From a virus, in IMG/VR virus record IMGVR_UViG_3300007734_000760, positions 95,935 through 159,934 of that record: a stretch of DNA of 64,000 nt; one strand, written 5' to 3'. Position 1 is the stretch's first letter. The number at the start of each line of letters is the position of its first letter. A program made the position numbers and the translations under genes. A model generated the notes under the pieces. It saw only the letters and a program-made list of their open reading frames with translations. It made no database searches and was not told where the DNA came from. Shown piece after piece: positions 1-7,409 of the stretch.

Positions 1-2
1 CT

Positions 3-545
3 TGGACAATTAAGTAAATCTTTTAATTTAGAATTATGATGTATGTCCTTATGTTTAATTATAAAACCCTTTGTAGGTGGTACATAATCATCTTTTGAAG
101 TACCATATCTATTATCTTCTAATATGCTATATCCACTACCTTTAGGATGTATAAAAGATTTATAATTATTTACTAATAAATCATAAGGTATAATATACCA
201 TATCTCAGCTTTTTTATAATTAGAATCTGTATGAAAATAATAATTTTTTATAAATTCTTCATTAATTATTAATGTATCAACTATATTAGATTTTCTAGTA
301 AGTGTTATATTTAATTTATTTTCACTAATATAGTTTTTTAATTTATATGATGGTAGTGTAGATAGTGATGTTAAATAAACATTTGAATTATCTTTTAATT
401 TATTATTTTTAGATTTTTCAATAATATTACATATTTTTTCTTCATAATCTTTAGATATTATATCTACAATATTACTACTATATCCCCTAGTAAATTTATT
501 TGCGCTGTTATCAACCCACAGCATTTGATATTTATTTTCTTCCAT
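3..545 (-). CDS. Hypothetical protein, C-terminus outside window
   Basis: An open frame of 181 codons starts at ATG 545 and runs off the left edge without a stop. The protein is Lys/Asn-rich and begins MEENKYQMLWVDNSANKF. I see no catalytic motif, signal peptide or membrane segment. It lies only 2 nt downstream of the MoxR-like ATPase stop, so it is probably the last visible gene of the ATPase operon. Function unknown; the frame itself is well supported by absence of stops in a 27% GC background. Confidence 0.7.
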   Translation of the reverse strand, partial: MEENKYQMLWVDNSANKFTRGYSSNIVDIISKDYEEKICNIIEKSKNNKLKDNSNVYLTSLSTLPSYKLKNYISENKLNITLTRKSNIVDTLIINEEFIKNYYFHTDSNYKKAEIWYIIPYDLLVNNYKSFIHPKGSGYSILEDNRYGTSKDDYVPPTKGFIIKHKDIHHNSKLKDLLNCP

Positions 546-547
546 AA

Positions 548-1732
548 TTATTTTGTTAAAAAGTTAATAAGAGTTTTATTTAACATTAATAATTTAAAAG
601 CAGATTGATTACCGTTGTAAATTGATTTAACCATATTGTATTTTAAATCTACAGCAAACATTTCTTCATTCATTAATAATGCTAATCTATCAATTAATTC
701 TTTTTCTATTTTATTATTTTTACTATAAAATAAGCTATAATTAATTAAACGAGTTGATAAAATTGATGCTAAATCTGCTCTATAATTTTTATCTTTACCA
801 ATAATTCCTTTTAAAGAATTTAAAACATATTCTTCACTTTTATGAGTTAACATATCTTCTGGTGATATCATTTTGTCTAATTTATTATTAATAAACATAG
901 TAAACATAGTAGTAAACTCAGAACCAACACTACCTTCTCCTATCATTTGTATTAATGATAAACTAGATTCAAACGATTTTAATGATGATATTGAATTAAA
1001 AAATGTTGTAATACTTCTTGAGTTAATATCTGTAGAAACTAATTCTGGATGTTTTAGTAAGAAATTAATACATCTACCATCTACTTGATTATTTTCAGCC
1101 CATGTTGACCAACATTTAATATCATATTTTAAATTAACAGATATAAATCGTGTTTTTTGAGCGTTATCTATACTATTAACTAAATATTCTCCATTATCTG
1201 GATTAGCAGTTAACATTATATGCCAATCTTTAGGCAGTGACCAACTAATATACTGTTGTCTATCAATTAATTCCATTACAGCTTGTATAAACCTAATATC
1301 AGCTCTATTCCAATCATCTAATAATAATATTCCTCCTTTTTCTTTACCAGCAATCCATTCAGGTGGACAATAACTCATACGATTTTGACTTGTTGTTACC
1401 CAACCTTTCTTATGAAAATCTTCTACTGCATGTTCATCAATCCATGATGTAGTTGTATCATTTTTCATTTCAAATTGACGAATTGGAAAACCTACTAAAT
1501 CACCTAATTCTTCAATTTGGGCTAAATTTAGTTTAACAAAACTTAAACCTAATTCTTTAGCTACTTGAATAACCATTGATGTTTTACCTATACCTGAATC
1601 ACCAATAATTTCTGTTGATACAGGCAACTTACCTCCTTCTTGTAAATAACGATTATTACTTACGATGTGTGATAAGAATTCTTTTGCTTCATTAATGTTT
1701 AATGAGACTTGATTTGTTGTTTTTTTAGACAT
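548..1732 (-). CDS. MoxR-like AAA+ ATPase
   Basis: A 394-residue AAA+ ATPase. Walker A is GDSGIGKT at residues 44-51, Walker B is GGILLLDD around 133-140, and a sensor-like MLTANPDNGEY lies near 173-183. The DWNRAD after Walker B and the ANPD sensor fit the MoxR/dynein-related clade. Such ATPases usually work with a VWA-domain protein to remodel a target, and exactly such a gene (1790..2992) is immediately upstream in transcription. A GGCCT-16 nt-TATATTTA promoter precedes the ATG (AAAAGTTATG context). The target is unknown. Family confidence is high, role in the phage is not known. Confidence 0.85.
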   Translation of the reverse strand: MSKKTTNQVSLNINEAKEFLSHIVSNNRYLQEGGKLPVSTEIIGDSGIGKTSMVIQVAKELGLSFVKLNLAQIEELGDLVGFPIRQFEMKNDTTTSWIDEHAVEDFHKKGWVTTSQNRMSYCPPEWIAGKEKGGILLLDDWNRADIRFIQAVMELIDRQQYISWSLPKDWHIMLTANPDNGEYLVNSIDNAQKTRFISVNLKYDIKCWSTWAENNQVDGRCINFLLKHPELVSTDINSRSITTFFNSISSLKSFESSLSLIQMIGEGSVGSEFTTMFTMFINNKLDKMISPEDMLTHKSEEYVLNSLKGIIGKDKNYRADLASILSTRLINYSLFYSKNNKIEKELIDRLALLMNEEMFAVDLKYNMVKSIYNGNQSAFKLLMLNKTLINFLTK

Positions 1733-1761
1733 AACTTTTATTTGTTTTTAAATTTATAAAT

Positions 1762-1790
1762 TAAATATACGTTATAAGATAAAGGAGGCC
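1762..1790 (-). promoter_or_regulatory. Early-type promoter module
   Basis: Reading on the minus strand: GGCCT, 16 nt, TATATTTA. The same module with the same spacing occurs before at least 14 other genes. The spacing from an upstream TTTG/TTAG to TATATTTA (about 20 nt) fits the Bacteroidetes -33/-7 promoter. Here its upstream part overlaps the TAG stop of the preceding VWA gene. It should drive the MoxR-like ATPase. Confidence 0.6.
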
Positions 1791-2992
1791 TAATCTACTA
1801 TTTTAATAGTATTACCCCAACCATTTTCTTTAACTTTATCTATACTTTCACCCTTAGAACATAAAACTAATAACATTGGTTTAAGTGTATTTATTTCTTT
1901 TTGTCCAATAAATCCATCTGTTAATATAATTAAACTATTGTATTGTTTATTTTTGTTAAAATATTCAATAAATGGATTCATATCTGTGCCTCCTCTACCT
2001 GTAACTTTTTCAGGCATTTCACCACTGTATTCATAAACATTATTAATAGCAGCATCTCCTTCAGCTATAGTTATTGAAATACCTGTTTTCCACATATGAT
2101 ATATTTCTCCAAAAAATTCTATTAAATCTTTATTACTAACTGAACCAGATGTGTCTATTCCTACTAATACTCTCTTTTTTGTTTTAATTTTAAGAGCAGG
2201 ATTTTCTGAAAAACGTTTGTTTAATTTACGTCTTGTTTTTTTAGTGTAAATTTTATTTGATGAACCAAAAAATCTTCTAAAATATGATTTCCAATCATAT
2301 GATGGTTCTTTTATTTCAAATAAAGTATCAATATAACTTTGTAACTCCGATGGCACAAATCCTCTATCTTTATTTTGAGATTCAATAATTGATTTAATTT
2401 GATGATCAACTTGTGCTTTAATTAATTTTTTATCAGCTTCAGATAAACTGTCAAACTCTTTCCATGTTGGATGTAAACCATTTTTATCTCCACTACCTCC
2501 TCCATCACATTCTAAACTAGCTAATAAAGCATTTAAAGTTGGACTTGTATTATTTTGTTTTGCTTGTTGCAGCAATTCATAATATTTTTTAGTACCAGCT
2601 TTTAAAGGTAATTTAAGTTCTGGAAAAGTACTTGGTAGTAAAATATCAGGTGTTGGATAATAATCAGGAGTTAAATATTGATTTATTTCTACATCCGCTG
2701 CTATATTATGTAATTCATGATCTGAGTAGTTATCTCTTTCGTTTAAATGATGAAAACATATATGGAGTAATTCATGTTTAAGTAAACCAATTTTTTTCTT
2801 ATCAGTATCTAAACCGCTCCAAAATTCTTCATTAACTATCAATTGATAATTAATTCCGTTTTTACATACTCCAGCTGTGGGTACATCATTTCCAATTTTT
2901 TTATTTAATGTTGATAAAAATACACCATAAAATGGTTCACTTAACATTAATTGTTTTCCTATTTTTGATAGGTCATTATATGTATCTTGCAT
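1790..2992 (-). CDS. VWA-like protein with metallopeptidase domain (DUF2201-type)
   Basis: A 400-residue protein with two parts. The N-terminal half has a zinc-protease motif HELLH at residues 73-77 followed by FHHLNE, typical of the putative metallopeptidase domain of VWA-like proteins. The C-terminal part has the MIDAS motif DTSGSVS at about 280-286 and a later GGTDMNPF and LTDG, typical of a von Willebrand A fold. The pair MoxR ATPase plus VWA protein is a known functional unit, so this is probably the ATPase's adaptor or effector. Intergenic spacing to the ATPase is 57 nt and carries a promoter, so the two may also be expressed separately. Confidence 0.8.
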   Translation of the reverse strand: MQDTYNDLSKIGKQLMLSEPFYGVFLSTLNKKIGNDVPTAGVCKNGINYQLIVNEEFWSGLDTDKKKIGLLKHELLHICFHHLNERDNYSDHELHNIAADVEINQYLTPDYYPTPDILLPSTFPELKLPLKAGTKKYYELLQQAKQNNTSPTLNALLASLECDGGGSGDKNGLHPTWKEFDSLSEADKKLIKAQVDHQIKSIIESQNKDRGFVPSELQSYIDTLFEIKEPSYDWKSYFRRFFGSSNKIYTKKTRRKLNKRFSENPALKIKTKKRVLVGIDTSGSVSNKDLIEFFGEIYHMWKTGISITIAEGDAAINNVYEYSGEMPEKVTGRGGTDMNPFIEYFNKNKQYNSLIILTDGFIGQKEINTLKPMLLVLCSKGESIDKVKENGWGNTIKIVD

Positions 2993-3012
2993 AACTTTTT
3001 TTTAATTTAATA

Positions 3013-3042
3013 TAAAAATAAAAAAGACTTCCTTGGAAGCCT
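3013..3042 (-). terminator. Rho-independent terminator
   Basis: On the minus strand AGGCTTCC-AA-GGAAGTCT is followed by TTTTTTATTTT. It ends the transcript of the 136-residue protein upstream. The 5' arm contains GGCTT, the upstream half of the repeated promoter module, so the VWA gene's promoter overlaps it. Confidence 0.7.
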
Positions 3043-3071
3043 AATTAATTCTATAAATCTTTTATGTTAAT

Positions 3072-3482
3072 CTATTTAAAAATATCATCTTCTAAATCCT
3101 TTAGACTATCAAAAAAATTATTTTTTGATACTCTTTGTTTAGAAAAAGGTGTAAAAGCATTATTTTCTCCTCTTCCTCCTTTAGCAATAATTCCAGATTT
3201 TATTAAACTGTTAATTTTAGGTCTAAGAACGGTGACATAAGATTGCGCGTTTTTATTTTGAAGTTTACTAATATTTTGAATTAAAGCATCAGCAATTTGA
3301 ATAGAATCTAATCCTTTATCTCCTGCTTTTTCTAAAGCATTAATCATTTCTACTATTTCAGGTGTATTAGCATGTAATGTTTTAAGACGTTTAGCTTTTT
3401 CTTTATCAGTAATAATTATATTATCACCAAAACGACCTTGTTTAGCTTCAGCAAGAATTTTTTGAATAAATTTATTTTCCAT
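3072..3482 (-). CDS. Hypothetical protein, possibly DNA-binding
   Basis: A 136-residue, Lys-rich protein. The middle (about residues 40-100) has alternating helices and a pattern like a winged helix: a run of helix, turn, helix, then LRPKINSLIKSGIIAKGGRG, which resembles the recognition helix and wing. This is a weak structural guess. It stands alone between the terminator at 3013-3042 and the FAD gene piece. No family recognised. Confidence 0.6.
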   Translation of the reverse strand: MENKFIQKILAEAKQGRFGDNIIITDKEKAKRLKTLHANTPEIVEMINALEKAGDKGLDSIQIADALIQNISKLQNKNAQSYVTVLRPKINSLIKSGIIAKGGRGENNAFTPFSKQRVSKNNFFDSLKDLEDDIFK

Positions 3483-3504
3483 ACATTATGTTTATATATA
3501 AATA

Positions 3505-4281
3505 TTATAAAAGTAAAGACTCTGCTACATAAATTCCATGTGCTCCACTAACAGTAATACCACGAGCACTTAAAGCATCTCCTACAAAATGTACATTTGG
3601 ATAGTCATTTAATGATAAATTATTATAATTTACTAGTGGTTCAGGACTTAAATACTTGACCTCGGGCATATATACGCCCCAATCATCTCCCATTTCAGGA
3701 AATACAATTTGCATTTCTGTAATAAAATCTTCAATATATTGAGCATATTCTTCACCTAATGCTTCAAATAAAGAATCCATTGTATCTACTTGAATTGCTG
3801 ATACTGTATTGCCTTCAGATGTTAAAGCTGGTTTACGAGTACGATTAGGTGAATAATAAGTGCCAGTACCATCAATTTGTAATTTTTTAACTACTTCTCT
3901 ACTCCATTTAAATGGATCTTCAATACCTTTGATTTCCATTAAAATACCAAAATTAGTCATATCATTTCTAAATTGTTCACCTTTTTTAGCATGACCATTG
4001 TAAGTAACATCACCATATGTTTCTTCAACAGCTACATATGCTGCGTTATTATTTGTACAAAATGAACGTAATGATACTTTATCAAATTTCTTATATAATT
4101 TAAAATCGTAACTTACATCAATTAATTTCTGGAAATATTTTTGTGGTGCTTCAAAACGGACCCCCAATTGCACACTCTTGCTTTCAGTAGGTAAATCATA
4201 TTTTTGAGCTAATTTAGCTGAGAAATCAATTCCAGCTTTTCCTGTACCTACAATACATTTATCAAATTTTATTTTTCTCAT
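3505..4281 (-). CDS. FAD-dependent dehydrogenase (COG2509-like), C-terminal piece
   Basis: This is the C-terminal part of an uncharacterised FAD-dependent dehydrogenase. Hallmarks are the second Rossmann-type turn FDKCIVGTGKAGIDF, the segment VQLGVRFEAP, YDFKLYKKFDKVSLRSFCTNN, and NGH. The C-terminus HFVGDALSARGITVSGAHGIYVAESLL is the usual FAD-ribityl binding end. The N-terminal piece with the dinucleotide-binding GAGVAG is 1.1 kb away at 5387..5905; the interval holds a GIY-YIG endonuclease and another gene. The start at 4281 (MRKIKFDK) lies 1 nt after the endonuclease stop; an in-frame ATG at 4314 lies inside the endonuclease gene. The two halves may associate as a gene-in-pieces enzyme. 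Confidence 0.85.
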   Translation of the reverse strand: MRKIKFDKCIVGTGKAGIDFSAKLAQKYDLPTESKSVQLGVRFEAPQKYFQKLIDVSYDFKLYKKFDKVSLRSFCTNNNAAYVAVEETYGDVTYNGHAKKGEQFRNDMTNFGILMEIKGIEDPFKWSREVVKKLQIDGTGTYYSPNRTRKPALTSEGNTVSAIQVDTMDSLFEALGEEYAQYIEDFITEMQIVFPEMGDDWGVYMPEVKYLSPEPLVNYNNLSLNDYPNVHFVGDALSARGITVSGAHGIYVAESLLL

Positions 4282-4282
4282 A

Positions 4283-4909
4283 TTACTTGTTTTTATATTT
4301 CCATTTATAACCAAATGCTGTTTTTATTTTACCTTTACAAGCTAAATTTATACAACCATTTGTAATTTTCTTATTTAAAGATAAGTAAGCTTCTGAAATA
4401 GAAGACCATTCTTTAATAAAATTATCTTGTAAATCATATTGAAGAATAGATTTATTCATAACCCCCATCATAGATTTACTTTTCTTTTCACAACTCTCCT
4501 TACTCATCTTTTTACCTTTATTAGGTGATATATGGCCTTTTAACCCTTCAGATATTTTTCTTTTAGATTCTTCAGAGTGTTTCATTCCTGTAGTACCAGC
4601 TTTAACACCACATTCTGCTATATTAGCTAATATATAACCTTTATTTCTTAAATCCAATTCTATTTCTCTTTCTTTTAATAATGCCTCTTCTTCACTTAAT
4701 CCTTCAAATAATATTTTAGATTCAAATACACCATTATTTTTATTTACAATATTATGCCAGTATTGGTTTCTACCATATTTTGATTTATCTCGTTTAGGTA
4801 TTCCTTTTCCAACATAAAATGGTTCATTTATATCAGGTCGTATATGAATATAAACTATAAAATTATTGTTTTGTTTTTTTCTCGTGATATTTTTGTTTAA
4901 GTTTTTCAT
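4283..4909 (-). CDS. GIY-YIG homing endonuclease with NUMOD domains
   Basis: The GIY-YIG-type core is at the N-terminus (YIHIRPDINEPFYVGKG). It is followed by a NUMOD3-like repeat (GMKHSEESKRKISEGLKG) and a C-terminal NUMOD1 domain (LQYDLQDNFIKEWSSISEAYLSL, ending TAFGYKWKYK). These are DNA-recognition modules of homing endonucleases. It sits between the two halves of the FAD dehydrogenase. ATG 4909 is chosen; upstream residues in this frame look non-natural, and the likely original N-terminus lies in the +1 frame (47-codon ORF at 4863..5006), separated by an A7 run. Confidence 0.85.
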   Translation of the reverse strand: MKNLNKNITRKKQNNNFIVYIHIRPDINEPFYVGKGIPKRDKSKYGRNQYWHNIVNKNNGVFESKILFEGLSEEEALLKEREIELDLRNKGYILANIAECGVKAGTTGMKHSEESKRKISEGLKGHISPNKGKKMSKESCEKKSKSMMGVMNKSILQYDLQDNFIKEWSSISEAYLSLNKKITNGCINLACKGKIKTAFGYKWKYKNK

Positions 4910-5006
4910 CGATTTTTTCTTTATTAGACCAGTAATATTTCTTACTATATTCTCGTTGTTTAAGAATACGTTCATCTTCTGTTTGGTATTTTTTGATACG
5001 TCCCAT
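4863..5006 (-). CDS. 47-residue ORF, probable out-of-frame N-terminus of the GIY-YIG endonuclease
   Basis: It encodes MGRIKKYQTEDERILKQREY followed by SKKYYWSNKEKIDEKLKQKYHEKK. This Lys/Tyr/Glu-rich helical segment resembles the N-terminal region of many phage and giant-virus homing endonucleases. It overlaps the GIY-YIG frame by 47 nt. Removing one A from the A7 run near its end would fuse it in frame with the nuclease. It is preceded by an ATATTTATAATC motif. Either a frameshift mutation, a sequencing indel or slippage. Confidence 0.55.
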   Translation of the reverse strand: MGRIKKYQTEDERILKQREYSKKYYWSNKEKIDEKLKQKYHEKKTKQ

Positions 5007-5038
5007 CGATTATAAATATTACAGATCTAAGAAAAAAT

Positions 5039-5365
5039 CTAAGAAAGTGCCTCTATTTTTGATTTTAAACTTTCTAAATTATCAAAAGGTTTTACTTTAG
5101 ATAAATCCCACCCTAATTCACCTGCAGATTTTGTATCTCCTGTTGAATTCTTCATAATGATATAATCATCTAAATCTTCTCCTAATTCATTTTCTAATGA
5201 GTATAATACTGATTTTAATCTATCAATAGGTAAAGAAGTATAAATAGGTTCAGTACTTAAATAAATACTATAGTTATTTATATGGCTTGGGTGGGTAAAT
5301 TTATTTTCACTTAATACTTTATTAATTTCCTCTTTAATAATTTGTTGTAATTCAGATTTTTTCAT
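5039..5365 (-). CDS. Small virion-type protein with helical leader
   Basis: A 108-residue protein starting MKKSELQQIIKEEINKVLSE, the leader shared by many proteins in this window and like a capsid-targeting peptide. The rest is acidic, of mixed structure (YLSTEPIYTSLPIDRLKSVL, ENELGEDLDDY) and unknown. It lies between the two FAD dehydrogenase pieces, 21 nt after the N-terminal piece's stop, with AATATTTATATC between them as a likely promoter. Its position inside an interrupted gene suggests it travelled with the endonuclease insertion or arrived by recombination. Confidence 0.65.
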   Translation of the reverse strand: MKKSELQQIIKEEINKVLSENKFTHPSHINNYSIYLSTEPIYTSLPIDRLKSVLYSLENELGEDLDDYIIMKNSTGDTKSAGELGWDLSKVKPFDNLESLKSKIEALS

Positions 5366-5386
5366 GTTTATGTTTTGATATAAATA

Positions 5387-5905
5387 TTAGTCTTTTAATA
5401 TTATCTCACCAGTTTCAAAATCAATATCAGTAACTTCCGTATTCCAAATGAAGTTAACTCCTTTATCAATTAAATATGAATACCAAGCCTTAGCAATCTC
5501 ATGTAAATAGTTTGAGCCAATGTGCCATACTGGGAATAAACGTAAACCAAAATATGGTTTAATAAATTCAGGTTCTTTTTGTGGATCAGAACAGAATATT
5601 TCTTCTGGTTTAGGATGAAAACGAGTAAAGTTATCTACTACTTGTTTCATTAATTCCATTGCTTTATCTTCACCACAATATTTTGCTAATTGACCTCCAA
5701 TTTCAGTATGGTAAGTTAATTTACCATCACTCCAACCACCAGCACCTAACATACCTTCCATTACCTCTTCAGGTTTGCGGTTATATGGATCTTGTCCTTT
5801 ATCTATGATTGTGATTAGATCTCCAGGATATCCATTATCTACTAATTTAGTAGCAGCGTTAATACCTGCTACTCCTGCTCCAATAATTACAATTTTTTTA
5901 TTCAT
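5387..5905 (-). CDS. FAD-dependent dehydrogenase (COG2509-like), N-terminal piece
   Basis: A 172-residue N-terminal piece with the FAD-binding fingerprint IIGAGVAGINAATKL at residues 7-21. A family block GAGGWSDGKLTYHTEIGGQL follows (about 54-73). It stops after ETGEIILKD, a beta-strand end where an intact protein would continue directly into KIKFDKCIVGTGKAG, which begins the piece at 3505..4281. Both pieces are free of stops and end and start at matching points. The family is described as an uncharacterised FAD-dependent dehydrogenase; substrate unknown. Confidence 0.85.
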   Translation of the reverse strand: MNKKIVIIGAGVAGINAATKLVDNGYPGDLITIIDKGQDPYNRKPEEVMEGMLGAGGWSDGKLTYHTEIGGQLAKYCGEDKAMELMKQVVDNFTRFHPKPEEIFCSDPQKEPEFIKPYFGLRLFPVWHIGSNYLHEIAKAWYSYLIDKGVNFIWNTEVTDIDFETGEIILKD

Positions 5906-5909
5906 ATTT

Positions 5910-5938
5910 TAAATATATAATCTTTTATCTAAGAAGCC
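5910..5938 (-). promoter_or_regulatory. Early-type promoter module
   Basis: Minus strand GGCTT, 16 nt, TATATTTA, then AAATATG start of the FAD N-terminal piece. Upstream flank is TTTT, giving TTTTGGCTT, near the Bacteroidetes TTTG -33 element. Confidence 0.6.
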
Positions 5939-5940
5939 AA

Positions 5941-5971
5941 AATAAAAGTGGCATCCTTTTTAGGACGCCAC
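5941..5971 (-). terminator. Rho-independent terminator
   Basis: Minus strand GTGGCGTCC-TAAAA-AGGATGCCAC followed by TTTTATTTT. Nine pairs with one A-C mismatch. It separates the frameshifted leader-peptide gene from the FAD gene. A second small hairpin, GACCG with a 9-nt loop and CGGTC, lies next to it at about 5999-6018. Confidence 0.75.
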
Positions 5972-6028
5972 AGCTGTCATATTTTATCTCTTTTGAGCGA
6001 CCGGCTATGAATCGGTCTGCATTTTTAA

Positions 6029-6299
6029 TTAATATTTAATTCCTAAAAACTTAGCTAGTTTATCAAATTGATCATAATCCATCCAATCAACCCATAATAC
6101 TATTTCTCCTTTTTTTATTCATTACAAAATTTTTAGGTGTAATAAAATCTTGTAATTCAGGGTTATCTAATATAGCATCTTTAGTACTATTATTCATTAT
6201 GATTTTATCTTCTTGATAATCAAATTCTTGATTTTCATTAATCAAACCCGCCAATTTCTGCATGCGTTTAAATTCTTCAGATAATAATTGTTTTTTCAT
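6029..6299 (-). pseudogene. Leader-peptide protein broken by a +1 frameshift at an A7 run
   Basis: The frame from ATG 6299 starts MKKQLLSEEFKRMQKLAGLI, a second leader type of this phage (the MQKLAG motif recurs in 8456..9472 and 18386..18865), and ends early at 6087 after MNKKRRNSIMG. In the +1 frame the sequence continues as GEIVLWVDWMDYDQFDKLAK and stops at 6029. Removing one A from the A7 run around 6110 joins both parts into about 89 residues. The overlap of a natural-looking C-terminus with the early stop makes a recent indel, or slippage-dependent expression, likely. Confidence 0.6.
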
Positions 6300-6325
6300 T
6301 ATGTATTAGTTATATATTATACATA

Positions 6326-6796
6326 TTACATAACCCACTCAGGTTTATTATTTAATTTTTTCCAATCTAATTTTTTAATTTTTATTTTATCATTAATATA
6401 AAAATTCTTATATGCTTCTATAGTATTTTCTTTTTTAAATTCTTCGGGCATACATTGTGGAGGTTCTATAAATCCATTATCAGGTAAAATAGGCTCATTT
6501 TGTTCTAACCATTGTAATACAGTTTTAGTAGCATGTGATTTACCGTAACGTTTTTCAAATTCATTACAAATTTCTAAACCATGTTTAACTAACCATCTAT
6601 AATGATGTATGGATTGTCTTACCCAAATGGTTGATGGATGGTTTTTATGAGCTCGTTTATATGGAGCTTCTCCACCTGTTTCCCAATGGGCTGTACAACA
6701 CATTTGTGCAGATTCTATTTGCATTTTACGAATATGATCGTCTGCTAGTTGTTGTGCAGCAATAGTAGGATTTTCATTAATATAAAATATATTCAT
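6326..6796 (-). CDS. Conserved phage protein resembling pyrimidine-dimer DNA glycosylase
   Basis: A 156-residue protein starting MNIFYINENPTIAAQQLADD. The blocks HIRKMQIESAQMCCTAH, NHPSTIWVRQSIHHYRWLVKHG and the final DWKKLNNKPEWV match a conserved phage family often annotated as pyrimidine-dimer glycosylase-like. I recall this pattern from T4-like phages but cannot confirm the enzyme activity. The many His, Cys and Trp residues in conserved blocks suggest an enzyme. It has its own promoter and lies downstream of a terminator, so it is an independent unit. Confidence 0.6.
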   Translation of the reverse strand: MNIFYINENPTIAAQQLADDHIRKMQIESAQMCCTAHWETGGEAPYKRAHKNHPSTIWVRQSIHHYRWLVKHGLEICNEFEKRYGKSHATKTVLQWLEQNEPILPDNGFIEPPQCMPEEFKKENTIEAYKNFYINDKIKIKKLDWKKLNNKPEWVM

Positions 6797-6800
6797 ACTT

Positions 6801-6829
6801 TAAATATAAAAACTGTTTTTTTGTAAGCC
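6801..6829 (-). promoter_or_regulatory. Early-type promoter module
   Basis: Minus strand TTTGGCTT, 16 nt, TATATTTA, then AAGTATG. TTTG to TA spacing is 20 nt, the closest fit in this window to the Bacteroidetes -33/-7 consensus. It drives the glycosylase-like gene. Confidence 0.65.
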
Positions 6830-6861
6830 AAATAAAGAAAGCCCAATCTTTTAATTGGGCC
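6830..6861 (-). terminator. Rho-independent terminator
   Basis: Minus strand GCCCAAT-TAAAAG-ATTGGGC then TTTCTTTATTT. It ends the leader-protein operon that runs down to 6913. Confidence 0.75.
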
Positions 6862-6912
6862 ACTACTCCATTAATTTGTTTAAACGAACATGTAATGAAT
6901 ATGTTCTATAAG

Positions 6913-7407
6913 TTAAAATTGACCTCTATATTCTTCCATTTTTGTAATCCATGAACTATTAAACATATCACCATTATTGTATAAATAATTATAAAATTTA
7001 AAATCATCAGGATCATCATCAGGAAAAGGAAATTTTACTAATCCATTTTCTAATCCAAATTTAAGTAAAAAAGTATTTGCTACTCTATTGTAGTAATCAT
7101 TAGTAGGCTCTTTATCTACTAAATCACCTAATTCTTCTGTATGGCCATCATATTCAGCTAAATCAAAAGCTAGATTATTTGTAAGATCACTATCTAGATT
7201 ATTTAAAAATTTACTCTCAATAAATATATCGTTACTTAATCTATTTGTCTGATATCCATAAAAGGACGATTTGTTTTTTTGAATTCCTATATCATAATCA
7301 TTTACATAGTCAGCTATTATAGGCTTAACATCATTATACATGTTAGATAGTGATTTAAAAGGCTTAAACACCTTAATTTCTTTTAATATGTTGATTAGTT
7401 TAATCAT
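6913..7407 (-). CDS. Virion-type protein with leader and EIKVFKP motif (tandem paralogue A)
   Basis: A 164-residue acidic protein beginning MIKLINILKEIKVFKPFKSL. The first 12 residues and the block NNLAFDLAEYDG are shared with the next gene (7410..7877), so the two are tandem duplicates. The rest is rich in Asn, Asp and Tyr and lacks known motifs. The EIKVFKP motif also occurs in three larger proteins nearby. It starts 2 nt after the upstream stop, so it is translationally tied to it. Role unknown; an internal head protein is a guess from the leader. Confidence 0.65.
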   Translation of the reverse strand: MIKLINILKEIKVFKPFKSLSNMYNDVKPIIADYVNDYDIGIQKNKSSFYGYQTNRLSNDIFIESKFLNNLDSDLTNNLAFDLAEYDGHTEELGDLVDKEPTNDYYNRVANTFLLKFGLENGLVKFPFPDDDPDDFKFYNYLYNNGDMFNSSWITKMEEYRGQF

Positions 7408-7409
7408 TT

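Noticed and set aside
4315-5386. Group I intron between FAD dehydrogenase halves
   Set aside because: I looked for the conserved core pairings and found none; the interval holds a complete virion-type gene with its own start and an endonuclease ORF, and both halves have their own start or stop codons. Not fully excluded without RT-PCR.
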